DNA of 64,000 bases from an uncultured Oceanisphaera sp. (GCF_947495715.1 NZ_CANLZU010000018.1:50341-114340), one strand, 5' to 3'; shown: positions 45,797 to 55,031, counted from the stretch's first letter. Numbers and translations: made by a program. The notes: a model not told the origin generated them from the sequence alone.

Positions 45797-47065
45797 TTAC
45801 TTCGGCAACACCAGAATGGCGCGGAAGTCGTTGACGTTGGTGCGGGTCGGGCCGGTTTCTACCAGCGCATCGAGCTGAGAGAAGAAGGCGTAGCTGTCGT
45901 TGTTGGCCAGGTACTCTTCGGCTTTCAGTCCGGCCGCTTCCGCCCGGGCGAACAGCTCGGGCGTGATCATGGCGCCGGCGTTGTCTTCCACACCGTCGAT
46001 GCCGTCGGTGTCGGCCGCCAGGGCGTAAATGCCGGCCCGACCTTTCAGTTCGTTGAACAGGCTCAGGGTGAATTCGCTGTTGCGTCCGCCGCGGCCGTTA
46101 CCCTTGATGGTGACCGTGGTTTCACCGCCGGACAAAATCACGCAGGGCGCCGGAATCGGCTGGCCACACTTCTGAATCTGCTTGGCGATGGCGGCATGTA
46201 CCTTGGCCACCTCGCGTGACTCACCTTCGATGCAGTCACCCAGTACCAGCGGCGTGATGTTCAGCTCGCGGGCCTTGGCGGCCGCGGCGTCCAGTGCATC
46301 CTGCGGGGTGGCAATCATGTGGAACTCGGCCTTGCTCAGGCGTACGTCGCCGGGCTTGACGGTTTCGGACTCCGGGTTCTGCAACCAGCTGCGCACATGC
46401 TCGCCCACGTCGATGCCGTAGCTGTCGAGAATGGCCTGAGCCTGGGCCGAAGTGGTCGGATCCGCCACGGTGGGGCCGGAGGCAATCACGGTCGGCTCGT
46501 CGCCGGGCACGTCGGAGATGCCGAGGGCAATCAGGCGGGCCGGGTAGGTGGCGGCGGCCAGGCGGCCACCCTTGATGCCGGACAGGTGCTTGCGCACGCA
46601 GTTCATTTCATCGATGGCGGCACCGGACTTGAGCAGCGCCTTGTTGATGGACTGCTTGTCGGACAGGGTCAGACCCGGTGCCGGCAGACTCAGCAACGAA
46701 GAACCGCCGCCGGACAGCAGGCAGATCACCAGATCGTCTTCGCCGAGAGCGGAAACCAGCTCCAGCATGCGACGACCCACGCGCTCACCGGCATCATCCG
46801 GTACCGGGTGAGCGGCTTCGATGATTTCGATACGCTCGCACGGCGCACCGTGGTCGTAGCGGGTGACCACCATACCGGACAGTTCACCTTCCCAGATGGC
46901 ATCCAGTTCGGCGGCCATGGAGGCGGCAGCCTTGCCGGCACCGATGACAACGGCTTTTTGACGAGTATCCTTGGGCAGGTATTCGGCCAGGTTACCCTTG
47001 GGCAGGGCGGCCGCAACGGCGCTGTCGAATAACTGCTGTAACAACTCCTTGGGGTGGATATCCAT
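45797..47065 (-). CDS. Glycerate 2-kinase (MOFRL / TtuD type)
   Basis: Phosphorylates glycerate from the tartronate semialdehyde pathway, feeding 2-phosphoglycerate into glycolysis. The 422-aa protein is a type II glycerate kinase: the N-terminal domain has GAGKAAASMAAELDAIWEG and LLSGGGSSLLSLPAPGLTL; the C-terminal MOFRL domain has LSGGETTVTIKGNGRGGRNSEFTLSL and ALAADTDGIDG. This family is often misannotated as hydroxypyruvate reductase. It is the last gene of gcl-hyi-glxR-kinase, 180 bp after glxR; the gap contains a strong hairpin (47201-47238). AGGAG precedes the ATG. Confidence 0.93.
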   Translation of the reverse strand: MDIHPKELLQQLFDSAVAAALPKGNLAEYLPKDTRQKAVVIGAGKAAASMAAELDAIWEGELSGMVVTRYDHGAPCERIEIIEAAHPVPDDAGERVGRRMLELVSALGEDDLVICLLSGGGSSLLSLPAPGLTLSDKQSINKALLKSGAAIDEMNCVRKHLSGIKGGRLAAATYPARLIALGISDVPGDEPTVIASGPTVADPTTSAQAQAILDSYGIDVGEHVRSWLQNPESETVKPGDVRLSKAEFHMIATPQDALDAAAAKARELNITPLVLGDCIEGESREVAKVHAAIAKQIQKCGQPIPAPCVILSGGETTVTIKGNGRGGRNSEFTLSLFNELKGRAGIYALAADTDGIDGVEDNAGAMITPELFARAEAAGLKAEEYLANNDSYAFFSQLDALVETGPTRTNVNDFRAILVLPK

Positions 47066-47200
47066 TGCAATACTCCTGAAAAAACGGCTGTCGTTATTTT
47101 ACGCTGATAAAAGAGGTGGGGCAGCACAATCGGCAATCAAGAACTAACACAAAGCCCCCTGAGTGAAAGTCTGCGCTTGCCGATGCCTGCCCCGATTCAG

Positions 47201-47238
47201 ACCGATTCGCGACCGAAGCCTAAAGGTCGCGAATCGGT
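47201..47238. other. Intercistronic 14-bp hairpin between glxR and glycerate kinase
   Basis: ACCGATTCGCGACC and GGTCGCGAATCGGT form a perfect 14-bp stem with a 10-nt loop. There is no T-tract on either strand, so it is not a standard terminator. It begins 7 bp after the glxR stop and may protect the upstream mRNA or lower kinase expression. Confidence 0.8.
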
Positions 47239-47245
47239 AACAGGC

Positions 47246-48133
47246 TTATTCGCCCCGGATGTTGTGGTTGGCCAGGTGCTCCAGCGCTTTAACCATGCCG
47301 GAGTGATCCCAACCAGCACCGCCCAGAGCGTTACAGGTATTGAACAGTTCCTGAGCGCCGGCGGTGTTGGGCAGAGAAACACCCAGTTCGCGAGCACCGG
47401 TCAGAGCCAGGTTTAAATCTTTCTGGTGCAGGGCAATACGGAAGCCCGGGTCAAAGGTACCCTTGACCATACGCTCGCCGTGTACTTCCAGGATCTTGGA
47501 AGAAGCGAAACCGCCCATCAGTGCTTCACGCACCTTGGCAGGATCGGCACCGGCCTTGGAAGCGAATACCAGCGCTTCGGCAACGGCTTCGATGTTCAGC
47601 GCTACGATGATCTGGTTGGCCACCTTGGTGGTTTGACCGTCGCCGTTACCACCGACCAGGGTGATGTTCTTGCCCATGGCGTCGAACAGCGGCTTGACCT
47701 TGTCGAACACGGACTGCTCGCCACCAACCATGATGGTCAGCGCGGCGTTGATGGCACCTACTTCACCACCGGATACCGGAGCGTCCAGGTAGTCGGCGCC
47801 GGTTTCGTTAACGCGCTTGGCGATTTCTTTGGTGGCGATCGGAGAGATGGAAGACATGTCGATCACGATCTTGCCGGCGGTCAGGCTTTCGGCAACGCCG
47901 TTGGCACCGAACAGTACATCTTCAACCTGAGGCGTGTTAGGCACCATGGTGATGATGACTTCTGCTTCCTGAGCAACGGCTGACGGAGTGGCCAGCGCAA
48001 TGCCGTTTTCACCCAGCAGATCGGCCGGAGCCTTGTTGTAATGCTCGGAGAAATACAGGGTGTGACCCGCTTTTTGCAGGTTCTGAGCCATGGGCTTGCC
48101 CATGATACCGGTACCGATAAAACCAATTTTCAT
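47246..48133 (-). CDS. glxR: 2-hydroxy-3-oxopropionate (tartronate semialdehyde) reductase
   Basis: Beta-hydroxyacid dehydrogenase reducing tartronate semialdehyde to glycerate. The 295-aa protein has the NAD(P) fold MKIGFIGTGIMGKPMAQNL, substrate motif DAPVSGGEVGA, catalytic Lys block GQTTKVANQIIVALNIEAVAEAL and KDLNLALTGARELGVSLPNTA. The start at 48133 matches the conserved N-terminus and has GAGGAAAAGAAC just upstream. It follows hyi by 65 bp. In E. coli the equivalents are glxR and garR; the gcl-hyi context favours the glxR name. Confidence 0.95.
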   Translation of the reverse strand: MKIGFIGTGIMGKPMAQNLQKAGHTLYFSEHYNKAPADLLGENGIALATPSAVAQEAEVIITMVPNTPQVEDVLFGANGVAESLTAGKIVIDMSSISPIATKEIAKRVNETGADYLDAPVSGGEVGAINAALTIMVGGEQSVFDKVKPLFDAMGKNITLVGGNGDGQTTKVANQIIVALNIEAVAEALVFASKAGADPAKVREALMGGFASSKILEVHGERMVKGTFDPGFRIALHQKDLNLALTGARELGVSLPNTAGAQELFNTCNALGGAGWDHSGMVKALEHLANHNIRGE

Positions 48134-48198
48134 GTTCTTTTCCTCTTGTCTTGCGGCGCCGGCACTACCGACGCCAGGAGAAATCAGATGTTCGAGAC

Positions 48199-48981
48199 TC
48201 AGACTACGCCGTGGGTCTTCAGCCAGCCCAGACCTTCTTCGGTGGTAGTGGCCGGCTTGTACTCGGCGCCTACCCAACCCTGGTAACCCGCTTTGTCCAG
48301 GAATGCGAAGATGTTGTGGTAGTTCAGTTCACCGGTGCCCGGCTCGTGACGGCCCGGGTTATCAGCCAGCTGAATGTGGTTGATGATGCCCAGGTTCTTC
48401 TCGATGGTCGGGATGATGTCCCCTTCCATGATCTGCATGTGGTAGATGTCATACTGGAAAGCCAGGTTGTCGGAACCCACTTTCTCGATGATATCCAGCG
48501 CCTGCTGCGTGTTGTTCAGGAAGAAACCGGGAATGTCACGGGTGTTGATCGCTTCGGCAATCAGCTTGATGCCCGCGGCTTCCAGCTTGTCGGCAGCAAA
48601 CTTCAGGTTGGCCACGAAGGTCGCTTCCGCTTCTTCGTAAGACACACCGGCAGGCTGAATACCGGCCAGGCAGTTAATCTGGGTGTTGCCCAGTACCTTG
48701 GCGTATGCAATGGCCTTGTCTACGCCAGCCTGGAATTCTTCTACCCGATCCGGGTGACAGGCGATACCGCGCTCACCACCGTTCCAGTCACCGGCAGGCA
48801 GGTTGAACAGCACCTGAGTCAGGCTGTTGGCGTCCAGTTTGGCCTTGATCTCTTCGGCAGAGAAGTCATAGGGAAACAGGTATTCAACACCCTGGAAGCC
48901 GGCTTTGGCGGCGGCGTCGAAACGATCCAGAAAGTCGACTTCGGTAAACAGCATCGACAGGTTGGCAGCTAATTTCGGCAT
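48199..48981 (-). CDS. hyi: Hydroxypyruvate isomerase
   Basis: TIM-barrel enzyme interconverting hydroxypyruvate and tartronate semialdehyde. The 260 aa match the family: PKLAANLSMLFTEVDFLDRFDAAAKAGFQGVEYLFPYDF at the start, EAINTRDIPGFFLNNTQQALDII, FQYDIYHMQIMEGDII (metal-binding region) and HIQLADNPGRHEPGTGELNY. The gene lies between gcl and glxR on the same strand, the standard glyoxylate-operon order. Confidence 0.95.
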   Translation of the reverse strand: MPKLAANLSMLFTEVDFLDRFDAAAKAGFQGVEYLFPYDFSAEEIKAKLDANSLTQVLFNLPAGDWNGGERGIACHPDRVEEFQAGVDKAIAYAKVLGNTQINCLAGIQPAGVSYEEAEATFVANLKFAADKLEAAGIKLIAEAINTRDIPGFFLNNTQQALDIIEKVGSDNLAFQYDIYHMQIMEGDIIPTIEKNLGIINHIQLADNPGRHEPGTGELNYHNIFAFLDKAGYQGWVGAEYKPATTTEEGLGWLKTHGVV

Positions 48982-49048
48982 TGCGATGTCCTTTGTTCAG
49001 TTGGGGGCAAGAACAAGCCCGGTCGCGCGACCGGGCTTCATGTCACTA

Positions 49049-50824
49049 TCAGTCGAGCAGAGAGATAGCAGTCGGGGCGTCAAGGCCTTTTTCTGCCAGT
49101 GCTTCAAACTCGTTGACGGCGTCGATTTCAACGCCCATAGAGACGTTGGTAACGCGCTCGAGGATAACTTCAACCACTACCGGTACAGAGAACTCGGCCA
49201 TCAGCTTCTTGGCTTGTTCCAGGGCAGGAGCGATTTCTTCCGGCTTGAATACGCGGATGGCTTTACAGCCCAGGCCTTCAACCACTTTCACGTGGTCAAC
49301 GCCGTACTCGCCCAGCTCGGGAGAGTTGATGTTTTCGAACGACAGCTGAACACAGAAGTCCATGTCGAAGCCGCGCTGTGCCTGACGGATCAACCCTAAG
49401 TAGGAGTTGTTTACCAGTACGTGGATGTACGGCAGTTTGAATTGGGCGCCAACGGCCAGTTCTTCGATCATGAACTGGAAGTCGTAGTCACCGGAAATGG
49501 CTACTACGTTGCGAGACTTGTCTGCAGCGCACACACCCAGAGCGGCAGGAATAGTCCAACCCAGAGGGCCGGCCTGACCACAGTTGATCCAGTTACGTGC
49601 GCTATACACGTGCAGGAACTGGGCAGCAGCGATTTGAGACAAACCGATGGTGGATACATAGGTAGTATCGCGGCCAAAGACCTTGTTCATTTCCTGGTAT
49701 ACGCGCTGTGGTTTAACCGGCACGTTGTCGAAGTTGGTCTTACGCTGCATGGTGCGCTTGCGTTCCTGACACTCGGCAACCCAGGCAGAGCGATCTTTCA
49801 GCTTGCCAGCCGCTTTCCACTCTTTGGCTACTTCGATGAACAGCTCCAGAGCGGCGCCGGCGTCGGATACGATACCCAGATCCGGGCAGAATACGCGACC
49901 AATCTGAGTCGGCTCGATGTCTACGTGGACGAACTTGCGGCCCTTGGTGTAAACATCGACAGAACCGGTGTGGCGGTTGGCGAAACGGTTACCCAGACCC
50001 AGTACGAAATCGGATGCCAGCATGTTGGCGTTACCGTAGCGGTGTGAAGTCTGCAGACCACACATACCGGCCATCAGCTCGTGATCGTCGGGAATGGTGC
50101 CCCAGCCCATCAGAGTCGGGATTACCGGCACGTTAACCAGTTCGGCAAACTCGGTCAGCATGGCATCGGCGTTGGCGTTGATAACACCACCACCGGAAAC
50201 CAGCAGCGGCTTGTCTGCTTCGTTCAGCATGGTCAGCGCTTTTTCGATCTGAATGCGGTTTGCAGCCGGCTTGTAAGCAGTCATCGACTGGTAGGCTTCG
50301 GCATCGAATTCGATTTCGGCCATCTGCACGTCGAACGGCATGTCGATCAGCACGGGACCCGGACGACCGGAGCGCATGATGTGGAACGCCTGCTGGAAAG
50401 TACCGATCAGCTGAGCCGGCTCCAGTACGGTGATGGCCCACTTGGTGACCGGCTTGGCGATAGACTCGATGTCTACGGCCTGGAAGTCTTCTTTGTGCAT
50501 GCGAGCACGCGGCGCCTGGCCGGTGATGCACAGAATGGGAATGGAATCAGCCATGGCCGAGTACAGACCGGTGATCATGTCGGTACCGGCAGGGCCGGAA
50601 GTACCGATACACAGACCGATGTTACCCGGGTTGGCACGGGTATAGCCTTCGGCCATGTGAGACGCGCCTTCAACGTGGCGGGCCAGTACGTGCTCGATGG
50701 TACCCAGGCCACGCAGTGCTGCGTAGAAGGGGTTGATCGCGGCGCCGGGAACGCCAAAGGCTTTAGTTACACCTTCCAGCTCAAGGATTTTGGCGACTGC
50801 CTCGATTGCTTTCATTTTAGCCAT
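49049..50824 (-). CDS. gcl: Glyoxylate carboligase (tartronate-semialdehyde synthase)
   Basis: ThDP- and FAD-dependent enzyme condensing two glyoxylates to tartronate semialdehyde and CO2. The 591-aa protein aligns closely with E. coli Gcl from [39 protein letters not shown] onward. Val replaces the usual ThDP-activating Glu, a known trait of Gcl. The ThDP-binding [29 protein letters not shown] block is present. I chose the ATG at 50824 from this alignment; a further 40 upstream codons are open but unlike the family. It is the first gene of the operon. Confidence 0.96.
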   Translation of the reverse strand: MAKMKAIEAVAKILELEGVTKAFGVPGAAINPFYAALRGLGTIEHVLARHVEGASHMAEGYTRANPGNIGLCIGTSGPAGTDMITGLYSAMADSIPILCITGQAPRARMHKEDFQAVDIESIAKPVTKWAITVLEPAQLIGTFQQAFHIMRSGRPGPVLIDMPFDVQMAEIEFDAEAYQSMTAYKPAANRIQIEKALTMLNEADKPLLVSGGGVINANADAMLTEFAELVNVPVIPTLMGWGTIPDDHELMAGMCGLQTSHRYGNANMLASDFVLGLGNRFANRHTGSVDVYTKGRKFVHVDIEPTQIGRVFCPDLGIVSDAGAALELFIEVAKEWKAAGKLKDRSAWVAECQERKRTMQRKTNFDNVPVKPQRVYQEMNKVFGRDTTYVSTIGLSQIAAAQFLHVYSARNWINCGQAGPLGWTIPAALGVCAADKSRNVVAISGDYDFQFMIEELAVGAQFKLPYIHVLVNNSYLGLIRQAQRGFDMDFCVQLSFENINSPELGEYGVDHVKVVEGLGCKAIRVFKPEEIAPALEQAKKLMAEFSVPVVVEVILERVTNVSMGVEIDAVNEFEALAEKGLDAPTAISLLD

Positions 50825-50970
50825 AATCGGTATCCATTCATCTGAGGTGCTCTCGGCACCGTTGTTGGTTGTCCTGATATTCGGCACGCAGTTTCGCTTG
50901 GTGGGGCGATTAACAACCACGTAACCCTTAGCTTGATGATACAAAAAAAACTGTGACGATCAACATGTTT

Positions 50971-50986
50971 TTGGAAATCATTTTTA
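50971..50986. promoter_or_regulatory. Candidate IclR-type operator upstream of gcl
   Basis: TTGGAAATCATTTTTA matches the TGGAAAT-n-ATTTCCA-type operators of IclR-family regulators in the left arm and partly in the right. It lies about 150 bp before the gcl start. ACAAT...ATTGT (51 to 66 bp further along in the same AT-rich stretch, from 50986) adds a weak dyad. The match is imperfect. Confidence 0.3.
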
Positions 50987-51480
50987 CAATACGGAAATTG
51001 TTAAAACGAATCAGCCTGTTATCGCACCTGACTATTTTGTCGTTATTTTTTGTTTTTAAAGGAGTTTATTGCTGCACTACCGACGTGGGAACGGATGTTC
51101 CGGGTGTGGCTGGGTGAGCGCAGAAGCCGGGAGCGAAGCTACCACCGGCGCACGGATGGTAACAATAATATTACCAAACAAACATTTGGTACAGGTTTGA
51201 TTACAATTGTGTGAACAATTAACCCGTTTTTTATATAAATGACGCCCCGTAAATCTTGTGCAATGCCGCAAGATACGTTGAGTGCGAGCCTTCTTAGTCT
51301 AGTTCGCTTTTGGCTGCTTGTGCGGGTCAGGCGCCGGTAGTTGATGTTGACCTGAGGCTGGGCCGCAACATGACGGGAAGAGGAGAGCCGTGGGAGTAGG
51401 GCGATAGCCGAACTACTGTCATGCTGCGGTCATCTGTCACTGCGATGCTTTGCTGCAGGCACTGGACTTGACCGAGTACG
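50987..51480. other. Non-coding divergent control region between gcl and phaP
   Basis: No credible gene is seen here. The AT-rich part contains the dyads GGTAA-N8-TTACC and TACCAAA-N6-TTTGGTA (about 51158-51192, overlapping), which look like regulator binding sites. The remainder is unstructured to my eye. Confidence 0.5.
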
Positions 51481-51488
51481 AATTTGAA

Positions 51489-51539
51489 TTGTGCGGCGCA
51501 CAAAAAAGATCTTGTAAACGGCTTTTGTGCAGTGCAGTA
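51489..51539. promoter_or_regulatory. Paired TTGTGC dyads upstream of phaP (candidate PhaR operators)
   Basis: TTGTGCGGCGCACAA (51489-51503) is a perfect palindrome about an odd centre. TTGTGCAGTGCAGTA (51525-51539) repeats the left arm and part of the right, 36 bp further on. They stand about 100-150 bp before phaP. PhaR represses phasin genes in other PHA producers, and phaR is next door, so it is the likely ligand. Confidence 0.5.
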
Positions 51540-51635
51540 TTAGTGGTGTGCGCCGAAGCCAAGAAAGTGGAGTGATGATGTTTTTCTTGCTGGCGTACCG
51601 GGCCTAGAGCCATTCCATTCTTCAGGAGATAAAAA

Positions 51636-52286
51636 ATGTCATTGTTCGATTTTGATAAACTGCAAAACATCCAGCAAACCAACCTGAACCTGGTACAGGG
51701 TCTGACCAACAACCTGTTCGCCAGCGCCACCAAGCTGGGCAAGCTGCAGCAGGATTCACTGACCGAGCTGGGTGCCGCTCAGTTTGACTATGCCGGCAAG
51801 CTGCTGGCCGTGCGTGACATCAAGGATTTGTGCGAGCTGCAAAGCGCCTTCTTCAGCCCGACCGCCGTGCTGGATCGTCAACTGTCTTTCAACCGTGAAG
51901 TGCTGGCCGTGCTGACCGATACCCAGCAGAAAGTAGGCGAGTTTACCGAGCAGCAAATTGCCGCCGGTAGCGAGCAGCTGAATCAGGCGATTGATCAGCT
52001 GGCAGGCCATGCTCCCGCCGGTACCGAATCTGCCGTTACCGCGCTGAAGACCGCGGTAACCAGTGCCAACGAAGCCTATGATCAGGCCCAAAAAGCGGCC
52101 AAGAATGCCAGCGACATCGCCGACAAGGCCGTCAAGCAGGCTGCCGAGCAATCGGAGAAAGCGGTTCGTCAGGTTGCTGAAAACGCCGAAAAAGGCATCA
52201 GTGCCGCCACCAATGCTGCTGCGCAGCACGCCAGCAACGCTAACAGCAATGCAAAAACCGCACGTGGTTCAGCCAAGGCTAACTGA
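51636..52286 (+). CDS. phaP: Phasin family protein
   Basis: 216-aa granule-coating protein for polyhydroxyalkanoate inclusions. The Phasin domain begins SLFDFDKLQNIQQTNLNLVQGLTNNLFASATKLGKLQQDSLTELGAAQFDYAGKLLAVRDIKDLCELQSAFFSP. The second half is a long amphipathic helix with an Ala/Lys/Asn-rich tail (AAKNASDIADKAVKQAAEQSEKAVRQ...NANSNAKTARGSAKAN), typical of phasins. AGGAG precedes the ATG. It is convergent with phaR, and its terminator hairpin overlaps the phaR 3' end. The PHA synthase genes are not in the window. Confidence 0.93.
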   Translation: MSLFDFDKLQNIQQTNLNLVQGLTNNLFASATKLGKLQQDSLTELGAAQFDYAGKLLAVRDIKDLCELQSAFFSPTAVLDRQLSFNREVLAVLTDTQQKVGEFTEQQIAAGSEQLNQAIDQLAGHAPAGTESAVTALKTAVTSANEAYDQAQKAAKNASDIADKAVKQAAEQSEKAVRQVAENAEKGISAATNAAAQHASNANSNAKTARGSAKAN

Positions 52287-52324
52287 TTAACAATAACGAC
52301 AAATAACAGCGGTTAGTTCGTTCA

Positions 52325-52358
52325 GACGATAAGGATTACTCCTTATCGTCTTTTTTTT
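52325..52358 (+). terminator. Terminator of phaP, overlapping the phaR 3' end
   Basis: GACGATAAGG / CCTTATCGTC stem with a 6-nt loop and eight T residues on the plus strand. The right arm and T-tract encode the last codons of phaR on the other strand. Confidence 0.92.
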
Positions 52359-52896
52359 CGTCTTTATTATCCGCGTTCCCGGTATCGTCGTTCGTGTTGT
52401 CGCTTTTGTTATCGGGCTGGTTGAAGCCGCCGAAAAGGCCGAACATGTTCTGGGTGTTGAGGTAGAGGTTGCGTGACTGCTCCACATACTGGCGCATCAT
52501 GTCCTGCATCATCGGCGCCTGGCTGTGCATGAACTGGGTCCAGGCCTGGGAAGACTGGGCGCCGGTCTGGGTCTGAATGTCGATCACCGACTGAATGCTT
52601 TCTTCCAGATAGCTGCCCAGCACCCCCTGAAAAGGGCCGTAGAAACGGATGATGTTCTTCAGCATGTCGCTGGAAAATATCGGGTCGCCGTCGCTTTCCG
52701 CTTCCTGAATGATCTGCAGCAGAATGCTGCGGGTAATGTCGTCGCCACTTTTGGCGTCCACTACCTGAAAGGGTTCTTCTTCCTGTACCAGTCGACGAAT
52801 ATCGACCAGGGTGACGTGGCTGCTGGTGTGGCTGTCATACAGGCGGCGGTTGGGGTACTTCTTGATGATGCGGATACTGTCCTGCGATTTTGACAT
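52336..52896 (-). CDS. phaR: Polyhydroxyalkanoate synthesis repressor PhaR
   Basis: 186-aa DNA- and granule-binding repressor of phasin genes. The N-terminal PHB/PHA accumulation regulator domain is clear (IRIIKKYPNRRLYDSHTSSHVTLVDIRRLVQEEEPFQVVDAKSGDDITRSILLQIIQEAES). Two PHB_acc repeats follow (MLKNIIRFYGPFQGVLGSYLEESI and MQDMMRQYVEQSRNLYLNTQNMFGLFGG) with a hydrophilic Asp/Lys/Asn tail. Convergent with phaP. The tail codons form part of the phaP terminator, a constraint that may explain the simple DDK-rich sequence. Confidence 0.94.
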   Translation of the reverse strand: MSKSQDSIRIIKKYPNRRLYDSHTSSHVTLVDIRRLVQEEEPFQVVDAKSGDDITRSILLQIIQEAESDGDPIFSSDMLKNIIRFYGPFQGVLGSYLEESIQSVIDIQTQTGAQSSQAWTQFMHSQAPMMQDMMRQYVEQSRNLYLNTQNMFGLFGGFNQPDNKSDNTNDDTGNADNKDEKKDDKE

Positions 52897-52956
52897 GCGA
52901 CACTGCTTCTCGGCGGATAGGTTTGACTGGCAGTGTATCCGAATCGCCCACAGCGC

Positions 52957-54366
52957 TCAATTTGATGGCGGCGCCGGCAGATACACCCGGGCCCGCAAGC
53001 CACCGGCGGGCGCCCGATCCAGCTCGATTTTGGCCCGGTGCAATGCCGCCGCCCGCCGCACTATGGCCAGCCCCAGCCCGGCACCGTCACCCTGTTGCGG
53101 GTTGCCGCGAAAAAAACGCTCCCACACCCGCGGCAACTGCTGCTCGTCGAGACCGGGCCCGTTATCGCTAATGGTTACCAGATATTGCTCCGGCAGCCGT
53201 TCCAGGCTCACTTCAATCACGCCCCCGTTCGGGGTGTAGCGAATGGCGTTGTCGATCAGGTTGCCGAACAGCAAACCCAGCAGCACCGGCTGGCCGTGAA
53301 AGGGCGCCTCGATGTCGGCCGACAGACCGAGTTGCTGCTGTTTTTCCAGCGCCAGCGGGGCCAGCTCGGCCAGGGTATCGCGTAACAGGTGCTGCAGGGC
53401 CAGCGGCGTTTGTTCGGCGGCCTGCTGGTTGTCGAGCCGGGCCTGGGTCAGCAACTGCTGTATCAGGCGGTCGCTGCGGGCCAGTGCTTTCAGCGCCTTG
53501 TGCAGTGAGCCTTGCTGCAGTTGCGGCGAGTCGGCGGCCAGGGCATTTTCGATATGAATGCGCAGCACCGCCAGCGGGGTTTTCAGCTCGTGGGCCGCCT
53601 CGCTGGTAAACTGCTTTTCCCGCGCCAGGGTGTCGGCCAGGGCCAGCATCAGCCGGTTCAGCTCGCCGGTCAGCGGGGTCAGCTCCACTACCTTGTCGGC
53701 GGTGGTCAACGGGCTCAGGTTGGCCGGGTGGCGCTGGCCGATGGCGCGGGTCAGCTGTTGCAGCGGGCGCAGGCCGCGCGCCACCAGCAGCCACAGCAGC
53801 CACAGCAACAGCGGCAGGGTGAGCAGCGGCGGCAAGATGGCGCGCAGCGCCAGCTTGCTGGCCAGCTCGCCGCGCACATCGTCCCGTTCGGCCACAATCA
53901 GCCAGCGGTCGGTATCCAGGTCGTGCAGGGTAAAGATACGCCAGTGATGGTCGCCATAGGCAATGGTGGCAAAGCCGGGGGCGGGGCGGGTAATGGGGTT
54001 GTTTGGTGCCGACGGCGAGCGCAGCAGCAGATGCCCGCCGGCATCCAGCAACTGAAAGTACAGCTTGCCTTCGTATTCATGGCCGAGGGCGGTGGCTTCC
54101 TCGTCCTGCTCTTCTGCGGGAGTGGCGGGTGTCTGACCGTCGTGCCAGTCTTCATAAACGGTGCCGGCCGGCGGCAGCGTTTCGGCATGCAGCAGATAAT
54201 CACTCAGCAGGCGGTCGGTAATGCGGGCCGACTGGGCCAGGCGGGCATCGAACAGCTCTTCCAGCTCGTGACTGGCATCCAGATAGCCAACCAATGACGC
54301 CAGCCCCAGGCTGACGCTCACCACCAGCAGCACCCCGGCGAGCAGAAAACGACGAATGGAGCGCAT
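52957..54366 (-). CDS. Sensor histidine kinase of QseC/PmrB type
   Basis: 469-aa inner-membrane kinase, last gene of the seven-gene operon. TM1 is at about residues 6-28 (FLLAGVLLVVSVSLGLASLVGYL) and a periplasmic domain of about 135 residues follows. TM2 is ILPPLLTLPLLLWLLWLLVARG, then HAMP, H-box FTSEAAHELKTPLAVLRIH, N-box NLIDNAIRYTPNGG and G-box GDGAGLGLAIV. The QseC/PmrB class senses metals, lipids or hormones; the input here is unknown. It overlaps the response regulator stop by 1 bp. Its placement in a biosynthetic operon suggests it senses the product or the condition needing it. Confidence 0.93.
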   Translation of the reverse strand: MRSIRRFLLAGVLLVVSVSLGLASLVGYLDASHELEELFDARLAQSARITDRLLSDYLLHAETLPPAGTVYEDWHDGQTPATPAEEQDEEATALGHEYEGKLYFQLLDAGGHLLLRSPSAPNNPITRPAPGFATIAYGDHHWRIFTLHDLDTDRWLIVAERDDVRGELASKLALRAILPPLLTLPLLLWLLWLLVARGLRPLQQLTRAIGQRHPANLSPLTTADKVVELTPLTGELNRLMLALADTLAREKQFTSEAAHELKTPLAVLRIHIENALAADSPQLQQGSLHKALKALARSDRLIQQLLTQARLDNQQAAEQTPLALQHLLRDTLAELAPLALEKQQQLGLSADIEAPFHGQPVLLGLLFGNLIDNAIRYTPNGGVIEVSLERLPEQYLVTISDNGPGLDEQQLPRVWERFFRGNPQQGDGAGLGLAIVRRAAALHRAKIELDRAPAGGLRARVYLPAPPSN

Positions 54367-55031
54367 CAGGTTGCCAGCCGTTCGACGATATAGCCGACGC
54401 CGCGAATATTGCGGATCAAATCCGGATAGAATTTTCTGCGCAGATGGTGAATATGCACCTCTACCGCATTGCCGCCGGCGGTTTGCTCCCAGCCGTACAG
54501 CCGCTGTTCCAGCTGTTCCTTGCTGAACACCCGGCCGGCATTGAACACCAGCTCCTGCAACAGCTTGTATTCATGGGGGGTGAGCTTGACCGGCTCGCCC
54601 CGGTAGCTCGCCTGGTGAGAGTCGGGGCACAGCTCTATGTCACCGTGCTGCACCCGCGCTTGAGCCTGCCCCTGGCTGCGGCGCACCAGGGCGCGCAGCC
54701 GGGCATTGAGTTCCTGCAGGGCGAAGGGTTTGACCAGATAATCATCGGCGCCGCCGTCCAGCCCGCGTACCCGGTCGTTAAGGTCGTCGCGGGCGGTGAG
54801 GATCAGCACCGGCACCCGGTTCCCGGCCTTGCGCAGGCGCAGCAGCAACTGCTGGCCGTCGATATCGGGCAGGTTGAGATCCAGGATCAGGGCGGCAAAC
54901 TCCTCGTTCTTGAGCGCGTCCAGCGTCGGCAGGCCACGGGTCAGCCAGTCGACGGTATAGCCGCTGCCGCGCAGGGCATCGACCAGGCCATCGCCCAGCA
55001 TCAAATCATCTTCTACCAGCAGTACGCGCAT
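54366..55031 (-). CDS. OmpR-family response regulator of QseB/PmrA type
   Basis: 221-aa regulator: receiver with MRVLLVEDDLMLGDGL, phospho-acceptor Asp in LILDLNLPDIDG and Lys in DDYLVKPFALQEL; then an OmpR winged helix (VKLTPHEYKLLQELVFNAGRVFSKEQLEQRLYGWE...VEVHIHHLRRKF). ATG 55031 is preceded by AGGGAG; a TTG one codon earlier is possible. PmrA/QseB-class regulators bind direct CTTAAG repeats, and exactly such a repeat (59306-59322) heads this operon, so autoregulation is strongly suggested. Confidence 0.93.
   Translation of the reverse strand: MRVLLVEDDLMLGDGLVDALRGSGYTVDWLTRGLPTLDALKNEEFAALILDLNLPDIDGQQLLLRLRKAGNRVPVLILTARDDLNDRVRGLDGGADDYLVKPFALQELNARLRALVRRSQGQAQARVQHGDIELCPDSHQASYRGEPVKLTPHEYKLLQELVFNAGRVFSKEQLEQRLYGWEQTAGGNAVEVHIHHLRRKFYPDLIRNIRGVGYIVERLAT

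Noticed and set aside
45797..47065. Hydroxypyruvate reductase
   Set aside because: The MOFRL-domain architecture and position in a gcl operon indicate a type II glycerate kinase.
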